DNA of 58,019 nt from Micractinium sp. NFX-FRZ. Taxonomy: Eukaryota; Chlorophyta; Trebouxiophyceae; Chlorellales; Chlorellaceae. Where the stretch lies: assembly GCA_029339195.1 (NCBI GenBank), contig JAPTJF010000402.1, positions 1 through 58,019 on the forward strand, read 5' to 3'. Shown piece after piece: positions 11,487-24,295 of the stretch. Under the pieces are notes generated by a model. The model was not told the DNA's origin. It was given only the letters and a program-made list of their open reading frames with translations, and searched no databases. The first letter of the stretch is position 1. Every line of letters begins with the position of its first letter. A program made the translations under genes and the position numbers.

Positions 11487-14400
11487 TCATGGGGCCTGGA
11501 GCAGCGCGCGCAGGCGGGGCACAATGTCCGAAAAGGCTGGGCGCTGCGCCGGGTCCTGCGCCCAGCACTCGCTGCACAAGGTAAAGCAATACAAAGGGCT
11601 TCATTAAGCCAAGGGAACACCTTGCTGGCTGGGGCAAGCAAGCAGGAAATCAGGTGCGACTGGGCAGGGGTGTTGGAAGTGTTGGGCCTCGGTTCAAATA
11701 GCAGCAGGCAGACAGACACAGGCAGGCGCACCAGCAGGCAGGCAGGCAGGCAGGCAGGCAGCACATCGCATGAGCCGGCCGTCCCGGTAGGCACGGCAGG
11801 TGCAGCAAACACAGCATGCAAGGCAAGTCGGGAGGCACAGCAGGCATAGCAGACGCCGCAGGCGCAGCATGCAGCGCACCTCATGAGCTGGCAGTAGGCC
11901 TCCAGGCCTGCAAATGAGTCCGTGTCTGGCCCAGGCAGCTCCTGACGGGGAGGCAGCTGCGGGCGCTGGCCGCTGAGCACCAGGTGGGCAATCTGCAGTG
12001 GGAGGATGGGCTTCGACAGAGTGCTTCATGTGTGTGTGTGTGCGCGGGTGAGTGTGCTGGTGGCAGGGAGGCACGGTGCATCATCACAACCCCGGCCCGC
12101 CTGCGCCCTAGCACTCGGCATGCTGCGCGTCCCGCCCGTCACAGGTGGCAGCTGGTGCTGAAGCCAACCTACCGCGAAGGGCTGCCCGCCCTCCCAGGGC
12201 AGCTGCCACGTCAGCAACTGCACCCAGCAGGGATAACAGGAAGTGGGGGCACATGGTCAGTCTCAGGAGTGAGCTTCACAGGAGGCGGGAGGCCAGGCAG
12301 ACAAGTGCAGGCGGCAGCGCCTGGCCAAGCGCGGCAGGAGGTATCGGTGCTGGAAGGGCCTTGCTCTGTACAGCGGCCCGTCCCAGCTCATGCCTTGGAC
12401 TTTTCTTGTCCCCACCCCTGCACACGTCCCAGCCCCAACAGCTCCCAGCCAACACCCCTGCGCTTGCCTCCAGCATGACCATGGCAAAGGAGAAGACGTC
12501 GGCGGCGGCAGTGGCCCGCTGGCCCTGCAAAATCTCGGGCGCCTGCACAGGTAGGTGGGGCAGGCAGGTAGGCAGGTGAGCAGGCTGGCAGGGCAGGCAG
12601 GGGCGCCAGAGACACGGAGGGTGGACAGGCAGGCAGGCACGTGGGTTGGCAGGCGGGCCGGCAGGCAGGCAGGCAGGCAGGCAGGCGGTGCGCTTGCAAG
12701 TGGGCAGGCGGGACGGCAGGTCCCCCAAGGCATGCATGGGATTCCCCCACTTGCCAGCCAGATGGGGTTTGTGGCTCCCCCATTGGTGGACAGGATGCTG
12801 CTCTCTGTCCCCTGCTGCATCAGCTTGGACAGGTTGAAGTCGGACACCTGCAGCCCGGGAGGACAGACAAGCAGCCACTTGCAAGGGGTGCATGTTGGTC
12901 GGGTCGAGTGCTGCATGCTTCACACACTCAGGCTGTTTGGGGGTGAAGAGGAAGCCGCGGGGCGACATTGTAAGAGGGCACAGAAATGGGAGGAACTTCC
13001 TGTTGAACAGTGCAGGGAGGCACAGTGTGCTGCAGCCCTCGTGGCCGGCGCCCCCCATCTGCTGCCACAGGCAGGCGCCGCCACTCTGCCCCCTGTGAGC
13101 GGCCTGCTGTAAACGCCGCCACAGCCCACTCGCCTTGACACGCCATGCCTGGTCCACGAGCTGCATGTGCCAGGGGGGCAGCCGGTGAGGGTTGGTAACA
13201 TTCAATTGAATGTGTCTGTTGAAACTCAAGAATATGTTGTGTAAGTGATGCAGCGAAACGCTCCGCAAGAGCCACGTGCGCAAGGGGGGCGCCCGGCGAG
13301 GGTTGGTAACGGGGTGGTGTGAGGCAGCAGCGCACACGGCGCGCTGCGTACAGAGCACCCGCTCCACCTGCCTCATGTGCCCCTTCACAGAGGCCTTCTC
13401 ACCAGATTGGGACTTTTTACGTCGCGATGGATGATGGGCGGGTTGTGCGTGTGCAGGTACAGCAGGCCAGTCGCACCGTCCAGCGCCTGCAGTGGGAGGA
13501 AAACAGGAGGCTTCCAGAACAGCCTGAGGCTTGCAGGCGGGCGGGCATACGGCCCGTCGTAGGCAATACCTAATGCGACCTGGTGGGCGGAGCAGGCCTC
13601 ATGCCATATCAGCTGCTGCAGGACGTATGCTTGAGAGGGTGAGGCGTGGCCCTATTGGCTCAGCGTGCTGTGCGGCCCACCATTTCGATGCGCCGCCGCC
13701 AGGTCAGCTTGGCGGCCTTGTCTGCCTGCTGCCGCGCCTGGCACAGCACTTCATACAGGCTCCCTCTGCTGCAGAGCTCTGAGGGGGACAGAGACCAAGG
13801 GCGGCATACCCAGGGGCAAGGCAGGTGCCAGGGGTGGGTTGATGGATGGTTGGCCAGCCCCCATCCATCCCACCAGCAGTCAGCACCAGCTGCGAGGCAG
13901 CCACGCCATGCGGCTGCGGCAGCTTCCCTGCAGCTTCCACTGCAACGTTAGCAGCTTACCAGTGAGGATGCAGGGCGGTACCACGCAGATCCCCATGAAG
14001 GTCACCAGGTTTGGGTGGCGCATGGATGCCATGACCGCTGCCTCCTGCAGTACCAAATGAGGTGATGGGGGAAGCCAGCGGGCACAGCAGTTTTGATGCA
14101 GGTTAGGGTGGCGCCAAGTTGGGGCGGCGCTGGAAGGCGCGACTTGCTGCAAGTCTCATTGGGGACTCAGCAGGGTGCCAGCGGGGCAAGGAGACCAGCG
14201 GGCAGGGCACGTGAGCCCTCGCCCAACAGTGTCCATGTGGCACAGCAATCAGGGCCCCGACCAACAGCTAGAAGTCAGCTGCACGGGACAATCGGGCAGC
14301 CTGCTCGCTCGAGCCAGGTGGAAAGAAGATGCCACCGGCTTGCCCAGGCACCAGGCAGGACTGCGTTGGGGACTGCCACATGCAGCTGCCTGATGGGCTA

Positions 14401-17400
14401 GTCACAAGTGCCACCATGCTGCAATGGAGCTCTTGGGCGCTTAGAGCGCCTGCCTCTGGCTGCCCCAGCTCTGCTGGACCGCCAGGCAGCCTGAATCACT
14501 GCCCCAGCAAGGGCTGCCAGCATGCTTCGGCTGGCGCGCTGCATCCCCGACCCAGTCCCTTCCCTCCCTCCCACCATCCACCCCTCCCACCCTCCCCTCC
14601 CTCACCACTCACCTCATGCAGCTGCCTCATGGTGTCCTGCGGCAGCTCCAAGCTGTCACTGCCGTCGCTCTGGTGGCCTGCAGCACAGGCCAAACGAAAG
14701 GTTGAGCCATGTCGGACGGCGGCCCGGGAACCAGTGCTGCAGCGGCGCCTCGCCATGCACACCGCATTTCTCCGTGCTGGAGCACATAGCAACCTCGCGC
14801 CCCCACAGGCATCGCCTCACCCTGCTGGATCAACACCTTGCAGGCGATGGGCGTCTCCTTCCACATGCCGGCATAGACCTTGAAAGGGCGCAAGGGCGGG
14901 CAGGGTTAACGTTGAGAGTATACCACACGCCGCCAACAGCCACGGAACGCCTCTTTGCAACACTTGCTGCGCTGCCGCCTCCAGGCCTTCCTTCCGCCCC
15001 GCCCCAGTAACGGAAACACCGCCGCCATTGGCAGGGAAGCTCACCCGTCCGAAGCTGCCTCCCCCGATGAGTTTGTCCAGCCGGATGTCATCCCACTGCA
15101 CCTCCCACTGGCCCATGTCTGCCGGCAGCCCCGCCTGGCTTGCCCCTGAGGCCGCAGAGCGCGCCCCCGAGCCGGGTTGGGAGTGCTGGTGGTGCTGGGA
15201 GGAGGCGAGCCGGCTGGTGATGAAAGAGAGGAGGGCATCGCTCTCGAGCGAGTGCAGGCTGCAGGGAAGGGAGGGGCAGGAAAGCGCGTTGCAAAGGGTG
15301 GCAGCTGGCTAGGGCGAGGAAGGGAGAGAGGGCAGGGCCAGGCAGTGTGGGTGGCAGTGGGATCTGGGGTCAATGGAAGACAGGAATGCACGTGGCGAGC
15401 AGCCAGCGTGCGTGCCGGGCAGCATCAACCACTGTGCAGCTGCTCAGCGCAGCTTCACGCCACAAACACCACACATCACACGCCCGCGCCACCGCTCTCA
15501 ATCTTGCAAGCCCCGGGCCACCCTGCCCCGCCCCACCTGGCGGGTGCAGGGGCGTTTGTGCCTCTGGGTGTGGCCAGCACAGCAGCCCCACTGGTGGTGC
15601 TAGTCGTGATGAAGCTGTCTAGCTCCTTGGCCCCAGAACCAGCCTGCCATCCACCAGCCGCAGCTGCCGCGCCCGACTGCAGTGCAGCTGGGGTGCCGCC
15701 TGGGCCAAAGGGCCCTCCCTGGGGGGGGGCGGCCCCATGAAGTGCCTGCTTTCCGGCCTGCTGGCTGCGGAGCCAGCCCTTGCGCGGGCGGAAGGCCAGG
15801 AAGGCCAGGAGGGCAGCGACGGCTGCTGAGGGGACGAGGCAAGGAAAGCGCGGCGAGGGTCAGAGCGACGGGGGAGCGAGCGGGCGGGATGCGGACATGG
15901 TGCACTTGCAATGCAAGTGTCAATGAGTGTCGCTGGCAGGTCCCTACCTAGGCCGCCCACGACGCCGCCGACAATGGCGCCGATGGGCACAGAGGAGGAG
16001 GAAGATGAGGAGCCACCCCCGGCAGTGGTGGTGCCTGCCGGAGGCGGCAGGGCGGGGGCCTGGGGCACTTCGGAGGGTGGCAGCGGAGGGGTGACCCCCA
16101 GAGAAGGTGAAGGGGAAGATGTGGGCTGGGGCGAAAGGAGCGCAGGCGAGAGGGCGGCTGGCGAGGGGGAGGGCGGGCCGCATGGGACGCTGTCGTTGAC
16201 ACAGTTGTTGGCGGCCACGCCGCACACCTGCACACATGCCAGGCAAGGCGAGGCATCTTCAGGTGAGCGGTGAGCGTGCTTGCCGGACAATCGGGCGGGC
16301 GGACACGCAGGCATGTGCAGGCAGAGAATGGGCTGAAGGCAGCAGGTGTTGCTCCAGCAAGCGCACACCGCTCACCGCTCGGGCAATCTTATCGTTGACT
16401 GGGCCACAGACGTCAGTGTCTTGGATTTCCCTGCAAGCCAGGTCAGCCAGTGGTCAACTCAATCACCGGTCCCTGGCGGTCAGCTAGAAGCAGCCTTGTG
16501 CGGGAAGAAGGGTGCTCCTTCCATAGAGGCGTCCCGACACCATGCCACGTACGCCCTGCCAGGCACTCCTGTGGCACCTCACAGGCGGACGGCTCACACC
16601 TCCGCACCCACGGCAGCACACTCCTGACGGCAGCCCCTCCGCGGCAAGGGCAGCAAGCAGTGATGCTCCTGAGTCTGCAGCAGCAAAGTGCGCCCCAACC
16701 AGGGAGCCGGCAACAAGTGCACAGGCAGGGCAAGCGGTGGAGCAACACACGGCTCACAGCTTGATGAGCCTGGGGAACGCCGGCGGTGAAGCCCAGCTGG
16801 CAGGGACCGTGCCGGTGAGGGAGTTGTTGGAGAGGTACCTGCAATCACAACGCGGTGAGGAGGTGCGCATCTGATTCAGTATGCAGGCATGTGCTGCTTC
16901 ATGACCCCTGCACGGTGCTGTGCAGCCCGCAAGCGGGGTCAAAGGTACCTGCCACAGTTGTGCGCAGCCGGAGCACGAGCGAGCGTGTTTCAGGGACGCC
17001 ATATGACGCTGGCAGCACAGCTCTGGCGCCCCTCGGGATGCAAGGAGCTCAAACTCACAGGCCAGAGAGCAAAGGGAAGATGTTGGAGCCTCCCCAGGAA
17101 GCGGGCAGCGGTCCTGCACGCGCACAGATCAGGTGGGACAGGGTGGTGTGGCCAGCCTTTGATGAGAGGCAAGGCAGCCGCAAGTATGGGAGGGACATTG
17201 CAGGGTGCAGGCAGAGGCACTGCCCCATACGCCTACATCAAATCATCGACAAGGCTTGTTGACCTGACCGGGACTGTGGTTTTGCTGCAGGCGGCGGGAA
17301 GAGGGCGGAGATGGAAAGAAAGAGAGGGCCGCACTCACCGGTCAGCTGCAGGGCATCCAGATACCTGCAGCAGAGCGGGGCATCCACAACAATGAGAGCA

Positions 17401-20400
17401 TCCGCCCATAACCGCTGTCAGCCGCCACTGCCACCCTGTGCTGCCGGTCTGAAGCGTCCCAACTGGGGTGTGCGGCAGGCAGCAGAGCAACATGAAGGCG
17501 CGAGCAACCCTGTGTCGCCAAATTCCCATATGTTTCCTAGATGCATGGCAACGAACTGTGCTGCACCGACCCCCCAAAGCAGTGGCTGCGTGCACACAAG
17601 TGCAGCTCACATCTGATCCAACACCTTAAAGCCGTTTGCCCACTGCTCCGGCAGGCTGCCTGCAGCCGGCAAGGATGTGCTATGCCTGTGATAAAGTATG
17701 TGTGCTGTGGTGATGTGGTTGACGGGGCTCCCAGCAGCAGCGGCGGATGCGGGCAGCGAGGAGGCGTGGATGAGCACTGGACTGGCTGGCGTCCTGAAGT
17801 ATGTACAGGTGGCAAGAGCAGGGGCCCACCTCGAATGTTTTGACAGCACAAAGCCCTGCAGTGGACGTGGCAGGGCGGGGAGCGCGTGGGTAAGAAGTGG
17901 CGTGCTGCTCTGCACGCCTCACAGCTCGAGTGAACACCATGAATGCCACAGAACGGTGAGGTGCAAACAAACTGTGGCAGCTGCCGGGACAACCGCAGCA
18001 GAAGATCACGCCCGCCCGCAGGCACTCATGCTATCGATACATAACATTTTGTTGCTGTGCCGTCTGTGCAAAAGGTAAGCGTGGCAGCTGCCAAGTATTG
18101 CGAGTTTCTTTGCGGATAGGAAAAGTATAAAGCAAAGAACAGCAAACAGCAACACTCACAGGTATTCAAGCTCTGGGAAAGCCCCCTGATTCGCCCACTC
18201 GGGAGGTAGGGAGCCTGCAACAAAGCAGGGCCGCAAGGGTCTCAAGGCAGGTGGGTGGGCGGCCAGGCGCTGCCCAGCGTGGGAGGAGGGGCCAGCAGGG
18301 CGGGCTTGTTGAGCAGCAGTGCGGGCGGCAGGCAAGGCAGGCAAGGGCAGGCAGTGTGGGAGGCCGGCGGGCGGGCAGCGCAGACAGGGTGGGCGGCCGG
18401 CAGGGCGGGCAGCGCAGACAGGGTGGGCGGCCGGCAGGGCGGGCAGCGCAGGCAGGGTGGGCGGCCGGCAAGGCGGGCAGTGCAGGTAGTGTGGGATGTG
18501 TGCAGGGTGGGCAGCAGGCATGCAACAGTAGTGTGCACCCGGTCCCCAGAGTGTGACCCTGCGGAACCCTCCCAGCTCACCAGTCAACTTGTTGCCTCCC
18601 AAGCCGCTGCACAGCAACGCGCGATGGGGGCATGCCGACACGGTGTTGATAAATTCACGAGACGGACTTGGACACTGGCACAACGCACCGCTGCCGCACG
18701 TCAGTGAACAGCCGGCAGGACGTACCGCCCCAGGTCGGACGCACCGGGTAGCATACCAGCAGCAGGCAGGCAGGCAGCAGCAGCGCATTCACACACTCAA
18801 CCACCAATGCAAATCACCAACTCCAGTTGGAGTCCACCCAGCCAGTAGGACCCAAGGACTGCCTACAGTGTGACTGCCAGTGCAAGCCACAAGTGTACAT
18901 TGCATACGGGTACAGTGGCGGAAGCTGGCGGCGGCACTCACAGGCGGCTCAGCGAGGGGAGGCTGCCGTTGGTCGCCCAGGACGGCGGGAGCGTGCCAGA
19001 CAGCTGGTTGAGGGGCACCGCCCTGCAGCGTGCATAGCGGCCCCGCAGGCAGAGGCAACAGGGGCAACGAAGAGTCGGGCGGCGTCCGTCCAAGGAGTGC
19101 GCACCACAGCCTCCGCAGGCAGAGGCAGAGGGGGAAGCAAACAGCCGGGCAAGTACCCATGAACTGCACACGACAGCCCACGCACGCAGACGCAGGCAGG
19201 GCAAAGCACAGCGTGGCACGAGCGACAGGTGGCGTGGGGGTACGTCACATGGGAGCTGGAGGGCGCAGCCAGGCGGGCACTCCAGAAGTGTGCACTGTAG
19301 CCTGACTGCCCCGGCCGTTCTCCACTTGCCAGCAGCATGATGACACTCGCAAGCCTCTGCCTGCCAGGACAAGCCACAGCATGGGCCGCCCACCCAAGTC
19401 CAGCCCACTACCATGCCCCAAACCCCCATCGAGCAAACTCACAGTATGACCAAGTTGGGGAGAGCGCCAGGCGTGGCCCAGGCATCCGGCAGTGGTCCCG
19501 AGAGCTTGTTATTGCTCAAGTCCCTGCACCGACACTAACATGACGTGGCCAGTCAAGCTGCCAGCTTGCCCAACGGCTTGATTGTCCAAAACCCTGGCAG
19601 GGGCAGGCACAACTTCTGCGTGCGTTACCCAGGCCACTGCACTGCGCCCCCACTGCGGTGCTGCATCTCACATGGATGCAAGCTGGGGCATGGCCCCCAC
19701 TTCTCCCCAGCTCGCTGGCAGGGTGCCTGCAGCAGGCAACAATGGAGGCATGGAGGGTTTGGGGCTGTGGGGGGATGGAGGGAGGATGTCAGAAAATGCG
19801 ACCCCAGAGGCAGCAATGCAATGAGGGTGGAGCACAGGGAGGCGGGTGCAGGGCGCAAGACACACTGCAGGCAGCAGCAGGACATGAGCAAGCCAAGCTG
19901 CGAGCTGCCGGAAGGCTGGCTGGTAGGCAGGCTGGCTGGGAGCACCCACCTGTCAGGTTGTTGTCTTGCAGATAGCTGCTTGGGCAGAGGCAAGTTGGTA
20001 GCAGGCGTGAGTGCCGTAACGTGTGTGGGTGGACAAAGGGTATCGCGCTGCTGCTGAGCATGCCAGGCGGGTCGCTGGACGGACGGCAAGTGCTGTGTGC
20101 TTTAAGCAACCTCAGCGGCATTCTGTATTTACTGCAGTGGCCCAGCCCACTCACATGAACGCCAGGCTGGGAGAGGCGCCCCATTCGGGCGGCAGAGAGC
20201 CTGCAGGGCAGGCAGTGCAGGAGGCGGACAGCGGGTTAGGAACCCTGCTGGCAGGCAGCGCCGATTCATTGATTGCCCACCTGCTGCTGCCCAACCAGCA
20301 GCAGGCTCGCCCTGTGCAAATCGCAGCATCGTGCCAACGCAGCGTGCCTGTCAGGGACTGGTTGGCGATGCTGATGGTGTTGAGCGACCTGCAGGGCGAG

Positions 20401-21421
20401 GCGGCCACATCCAGTGGGGAGGGCAGAGAAGCAGGCGCGGCACAGAGCTAAGCCCCATAGGCAGGCCTGCTATTTCCACTGCCTGGACGCCGGGTGCACG
20501 CGCACTGCAGCCAGGGTCCTGAGCCCTTGGCACGCCCAAGCTGCCTCAGCGCCGTCATCACCCAAGTAATGTTGCAGACAGAGAGATGCCATGGGGGAGT
20601 GGAGGGGGCACTCACTGGATGAGAGAGAGTTGAGGCGCCAGCGTGCCCTGGGCCTTCACCCCACAGAACAGCGGCTGCTCCTGCTTGCAGGACAGGTCGC
20701 TGCAGCAGGGGCAGGGCCACAGGGGAGGGCAGGGGCAGTGCAGGGGAGCAGGTTGGCAGAAATCGAGGGGCGGAGCCGGCCCACAGCAGGCGCTGAGGCA
20801 AGCTGGAGAAAGCCCACAACTGGCGCACGGCGCACACCCCGCACCTTCCCTGCCGCCTCTGGCACCTGTCGCATGTGCACCACGTGCCAGCCACGCTGCA
20901 TAAAATACACCCAGTGCGAGCCAGCCAAGGCCAAGCAGCATAACCAGACCAGGCAGCAGCGGCCATGCAGCACAGCAGCTGCGGCAGCGCAGCAGCTCAC
21001 ATCGTGGAGACATTGCCCTCTCCATTGCATCGCACACCGCCCCAGGAGCAGACGGGCATTCCTGCGCCCGCCAGCGCTGCATCCTCCCACCCAGCCAAGC
21101 TGCTGGCTGCGCTGAAGGCACCCCAGTTTGTGATTGCGTCCCTCTGAGCCAACAGACTGGCGACGTCTGAGAGTGGGGGAACTGCACGCAGCGGGGGGCA
21201 CGGAGGCGTCAGGGCGGGCGGGAGGGGCAAACATATCCGTGCTGGCTTGAGGCAGCAGCTGCTGATGCACCACCTGGGCATGTGCACGCGTGCAGATCAG
21301 AGCAGCGTGCTGCTGTGCTCATCTCGGCAGCCGCACCTTGGCCAGTTTGGAGCAGGTGCCTGCCGCTGCCGGCGCCCAGAGCGGCCAGCAGCAGCAGGGC
21401 CACGTGCCAGCGAGCTGGCAT
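11487..21421 (-). CDS. LRR receptor-like protein kinase with Raf-like (TKL) kinase domain
   Basis: Predicted surface receptor kinase. Exon 1 (21421-21337) encodes a signal peptide (ALLLLAALGAGSG). Exon 2 (21166-21001) is an LRR N-cap with C-S-W-G-G-V-R-C, and exon 3 is 20699-20616. A run of small exons then encodes leucine-rich repeats (SGPLPDAWATPGALPNL near 19480, QLSGTLPPSWATNGSLPSL near 18980, SLTGTVPASWASPPAFPRL near 16800). Next are a Cys cap (DVCGPVND near 16410), a Pro/Ser-rich stretch and a membrane span split by an intron (PIGAIVGGVVGG, LLAFLAF; 16000-15780). The kinase shows GGGSFGRV (15050), IACKVLI (Lys, 14840), HRDVKSPNL (13420), DFNLSK (12835), APEILQG (12545) and CWAQDPAQRPAF (11550). 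All catalytic residues are present; the DFG glycine is Asn. Most inner LRR exon borders are approximate. Confidence 0.88.
12658..12686. repeat. GGCA tetranucleotide microsatellite
   Basis: Seven or so GGCA units in a receptor-kinase intron. A similar run lies at about 11738-11760 in another intron of the same gene. Confidence 0.8.
13134..13310 (-). repeat. Duplicated acceptor-side flank next to a 27-nt microexon
   Basis: The microexon 13160-13134 encodes LVDQAWRVK between the HRD and DFN exons of the kinase. Its intronic acceptor flank (13158-13199) recurs at 13269-13310, 42 bases ungapped with about eight differences. The upstream copy has lost the CAG acceptor. Confidence 0.8.
18371..18486. 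repeat. 34-bp minisatellite in a receptor-kinase intron
   Basis: Units beginning GCGGGCAG at 18371, 18405, 18439 and 18473, an exact 34-base period over three full copies and a partial fourth, with few substitutions. Confidence 0.9.
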
Positions 21422-22275
21422 ATGCTAGGTCCAGAACAGGGTTTGCTGCTGCGCCTACTTATGACAAGTGCCTGCAGCGGGAGCGCAGGCAGGCGCCTTG
21501 GCGCCGCCGCACGGGACAGGGGATACTGCAGTGTGGCGGAAGCCGGCGGCGCAGCCGGCGGCAAGCCAGCGTCGCTGGGGTTGTGCGGCACAGGGCATGC
21601 ACGGTGTTCTATCGGCCGCGATTCCTAGGCAGACGGGGCACGCTTGCCGGTGGGGGCGGCGCGTCTGGGAGGCGCGTTGAGGTCACCACAGGGCTAGCGG
21701 CTGTATCTTGCGGCTCATCCGGCAATTAAAACACTGATGGATAGCTGTATAATTACCCGAGATAGCAGGCCTCCGGCTAAGAATCGCTGTGCCACAAGGA
21801 CCAAAAGGGTTTTTAGCTCTGCGTCTCGGCGGCAAGTAGTAACTGCTAGACTCCAGTTTGAGCGAGCGACGGTGAACAGGACGGGGCAGCTCAGAATAGA
21901 TCGCAGCATGCACTGCCAGGTCACAGCGGCACGCGGCTATGGCGTGGGGCGGGGCGAGAGTAGGGCGCGGCAGGAGATGTAGGCTGTGTATTACCACGTG
22001 TCACAACCACCTGAGCAGCACCACGACGGCTGCAAGCGTACAATGCGCTGGAGGCGCCGGTGCCAAACATGCCGACCGATGCTGCGTATGCTGGCGGGGC
22101 GGCGCTGTGGCGCCGCTGAGCCGCTCAAAGCAACTATTCAACCCTCTAGCGTCCGCCCTCGTTCTTGCCGCCTTCGACCTTTTGCTTCTTCGACCTTGCT
22201 GCCTTCTGCCTTTTCAATCAAGCACCTCAAAGTCCAGTTGTTCACTTTTCAACTTGCCCAATCATCGCGGCGCCC
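21422..22275. promoter_or_regulatory. Divergent spacer between the receptor kinase and the small basic protein
   Basis: About 850 bases between two genes read outward, so it should hold both promoters. No TATA box or named element could be assigned with confidence, and no coding exon was recognised. Confidence 0.4.
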
Positions 22276-23299
22276 ATGTCTCACACCGTCTGGCAGGTGG
22301 CTGGCGCCACTCTCTCACTGAAGAATGTGATCGCAGAGTACAGCATGACGGAGCAAGACCTGCGCGAAGCCAACATTGAGCACAAATGGCGCAGTTACTT
22401 TGGCAACAGGTGTGTTCAACCTCGCAAGGTGGCACTTTGATCAACCTCCGCCCCGCGCTCGCGACACTTGCAGATGGCGACAGCTGCCGCCCCGCACGCC
22501 CGCCGCTGCCTGCTGCCGCCGCCTGACGCTCCTTGTCGGCCGGCCTTCCAGCCGCGCCTGAACGCCTGCGTCTGCGCCCCTCCCCCCCCCTGCAGCTTCC
22601 CAATCTTCATCAGGGCGGACGTGGAGCGCGTGGCGCGGCAGAAGAACGGCAACCAGTATGAAGTCAACGAGGCGCGCAAGGTGGGTGCTAGTTGCTGGGT
22701 GCTCGCACGCCGAGGTGCGGGCAGTCTGGGCAGCATGCAGTCTCGGGACACGGGCAACGTGGGTGCTGTTGGGCAGGGTTTGTGCTGCAAGGGGCAGAGT
22801 CTACAGCCCATGGTTTGCGGCCCTGGGATGCAGCGGGGGCAGCTGCTGCAAGCATGCAACGAGGATGTGCAGCCGATGCACAGGTGTGAGCAGGAGCTGG
22901 AGGGGCGGCTACGACCTGTGCGCCTGGCCCTTGCCTTTGCTCTGCTTCTTGGTACAAGCCGTCACCCACGCATTGCCGCCTCTTTCTCCCGCCGCCCCTC
23001 ATCCCCGCCTGCCGCAGGCGCTGCGCTCGGTGAACTCCCAGCTGGCAGGCCTGGACGCACAGCGTGCCACCCTGGCGCAGCAGAAGCAGGGCTTGGAGCA
23101 GAAGCTTGCAGGGCTGGGCGCAGCCGCGCAGGAGCCTGCGCCTGCCAAGGCAGCGCAGGGCAAGGTGGCCAAGCCCGCGGGGCGCGTGAAGCGGGTGCCG
23201 GCCGGCGGCGCAGCGGCGGCGCCGGCGACGGCCGCGCCAGCGGCCAAGCGGGGGCGCAAACGCAGCGGGGCCGACTCTGATGAGGAGTGGAAGCCCTGA
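22276..23299 (+). CDS. Small basic coiled-coil protein, possibly XPA C-terminal-like
   Basis: Three exons, 22276-22409, 22596-22680 and 23018-23299, join to 501 nt (166 residues). The start is the first ATG in frame with a matching donor. Residues 1-75 are mixed helical with SLKNVIAEY, MTEQDL and FIRADVERVA. This pattern of an acidic-aromatic turn followed by a basic helix reminded me of the DNA-binding C-terminal domain of XPA and its plant relatives, but the Cys4 zinc finger of XPA is absent and the resemblance is weak. Residues 76-110 are a Gln/Leu-rich coiled coil. The tail is Ala/Lys-rich and ends with a likely nuclear signal (KRGRKR) and an acidic DSDEEW. A nuclear location is inferred; the function is unknown. 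Confidence 0.75.
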
Positions 23300-24295
23300 G
23301 GCCTGGTGCTGACCTGGCTCTGAGCCGTGCCAGCCTGGCGGGCCCTGCTCTGTCAGGGTGCCGGCCGCCTCCCCAACATGCAGGCAGCGCCCCATGAACG
23401 CACTGCCGCCGCACTGGCTGCTGGCAGCTGGTGTTACAAGAACCTCTACTTCCCCAATGAATGACCGCCTGATACGATAGCCCCCGACTTGCATGAATGC
23501 ATGCGTCTATGTACCTCAGCTACTAATAGTCCCGCCCTGTGGACGTCTCCACCCTCCCTGTACTGATTCATGGCACGCGCCTGCCGACCCACCTCGAGGC
23601 TCACTTGCTCATTCATTCTGCCCACCAAATGGCACACCCCATCACAAGCAGTAGCAGCCTGCATGATTAGGCCAACTTTGCTTTGCCTTTGCTGTACACT
23701 GGTGCTCTTGCAACGGTGCCCGTGCACCGCCCTGTAACACTGGCATGTCTGCAAGCAACAGCAAGGCAAATGCAGTGCAGGCGGCAATACAGCACTCTCT
23801 GCTGTCAGCTGGCACCAGGCGTCACACAGTTAAAAGCTGTGACTCGCCTGCTTGCGTGCGAGGGTGGCGTATTTCACACTCAGGACCACAAAGTGCGCTA
23901 GAAATCATAAACACAGGAAGCAAGCAAGCAAGTAAAACAAAGCACGCAGGGCACACAGCGTTCCGCTGCATGCGATTGTGACATTTCTTTTTGACCCCGA
24001 GGCCTCCTCGCTGCTGTCAGTTGGGTGCAGTCAGCGGTGGACGCCGCTGCATTCTCTCCAGCAGCCCTGACCTGCACTGCCCGCAGTGCCGGTGCCAGGT
24101 GAGACGCCTGCCAGCGGCGACGCTGAGCTGGCGGCACTGTGCCCTCGCCCCCCTGCCAGCAGCTGATCGCGCACACCAGCACTGCCCGCATCCGCTGGCG
24201 GCGCCAGCTGTGCAGCCGTAAGGAGAGCAAGAGCGCTGCTGTCGGTTGGTGGCAGTGCGTTGCAGCCACCGCTGGTGCTGGCAGCTGCTTGGCTG
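23300..24295. other. Convergent spacer
   Basis: Lies between the stops of the plus gene ending at 23299 and the minus gene ending at 24296. It holds TGTAA at 23733-23737 (plus) and TTACA at 23434-23438 (TGTAA on minus). No gene is seen. Confidence 0.45.

Noticed and set aside
20591..21115. Plus-strand coding region opposite the receptor N-terminus
   Set aside because: No motif or splice structure; the minus strand carries the LRR exons with consistent phases.
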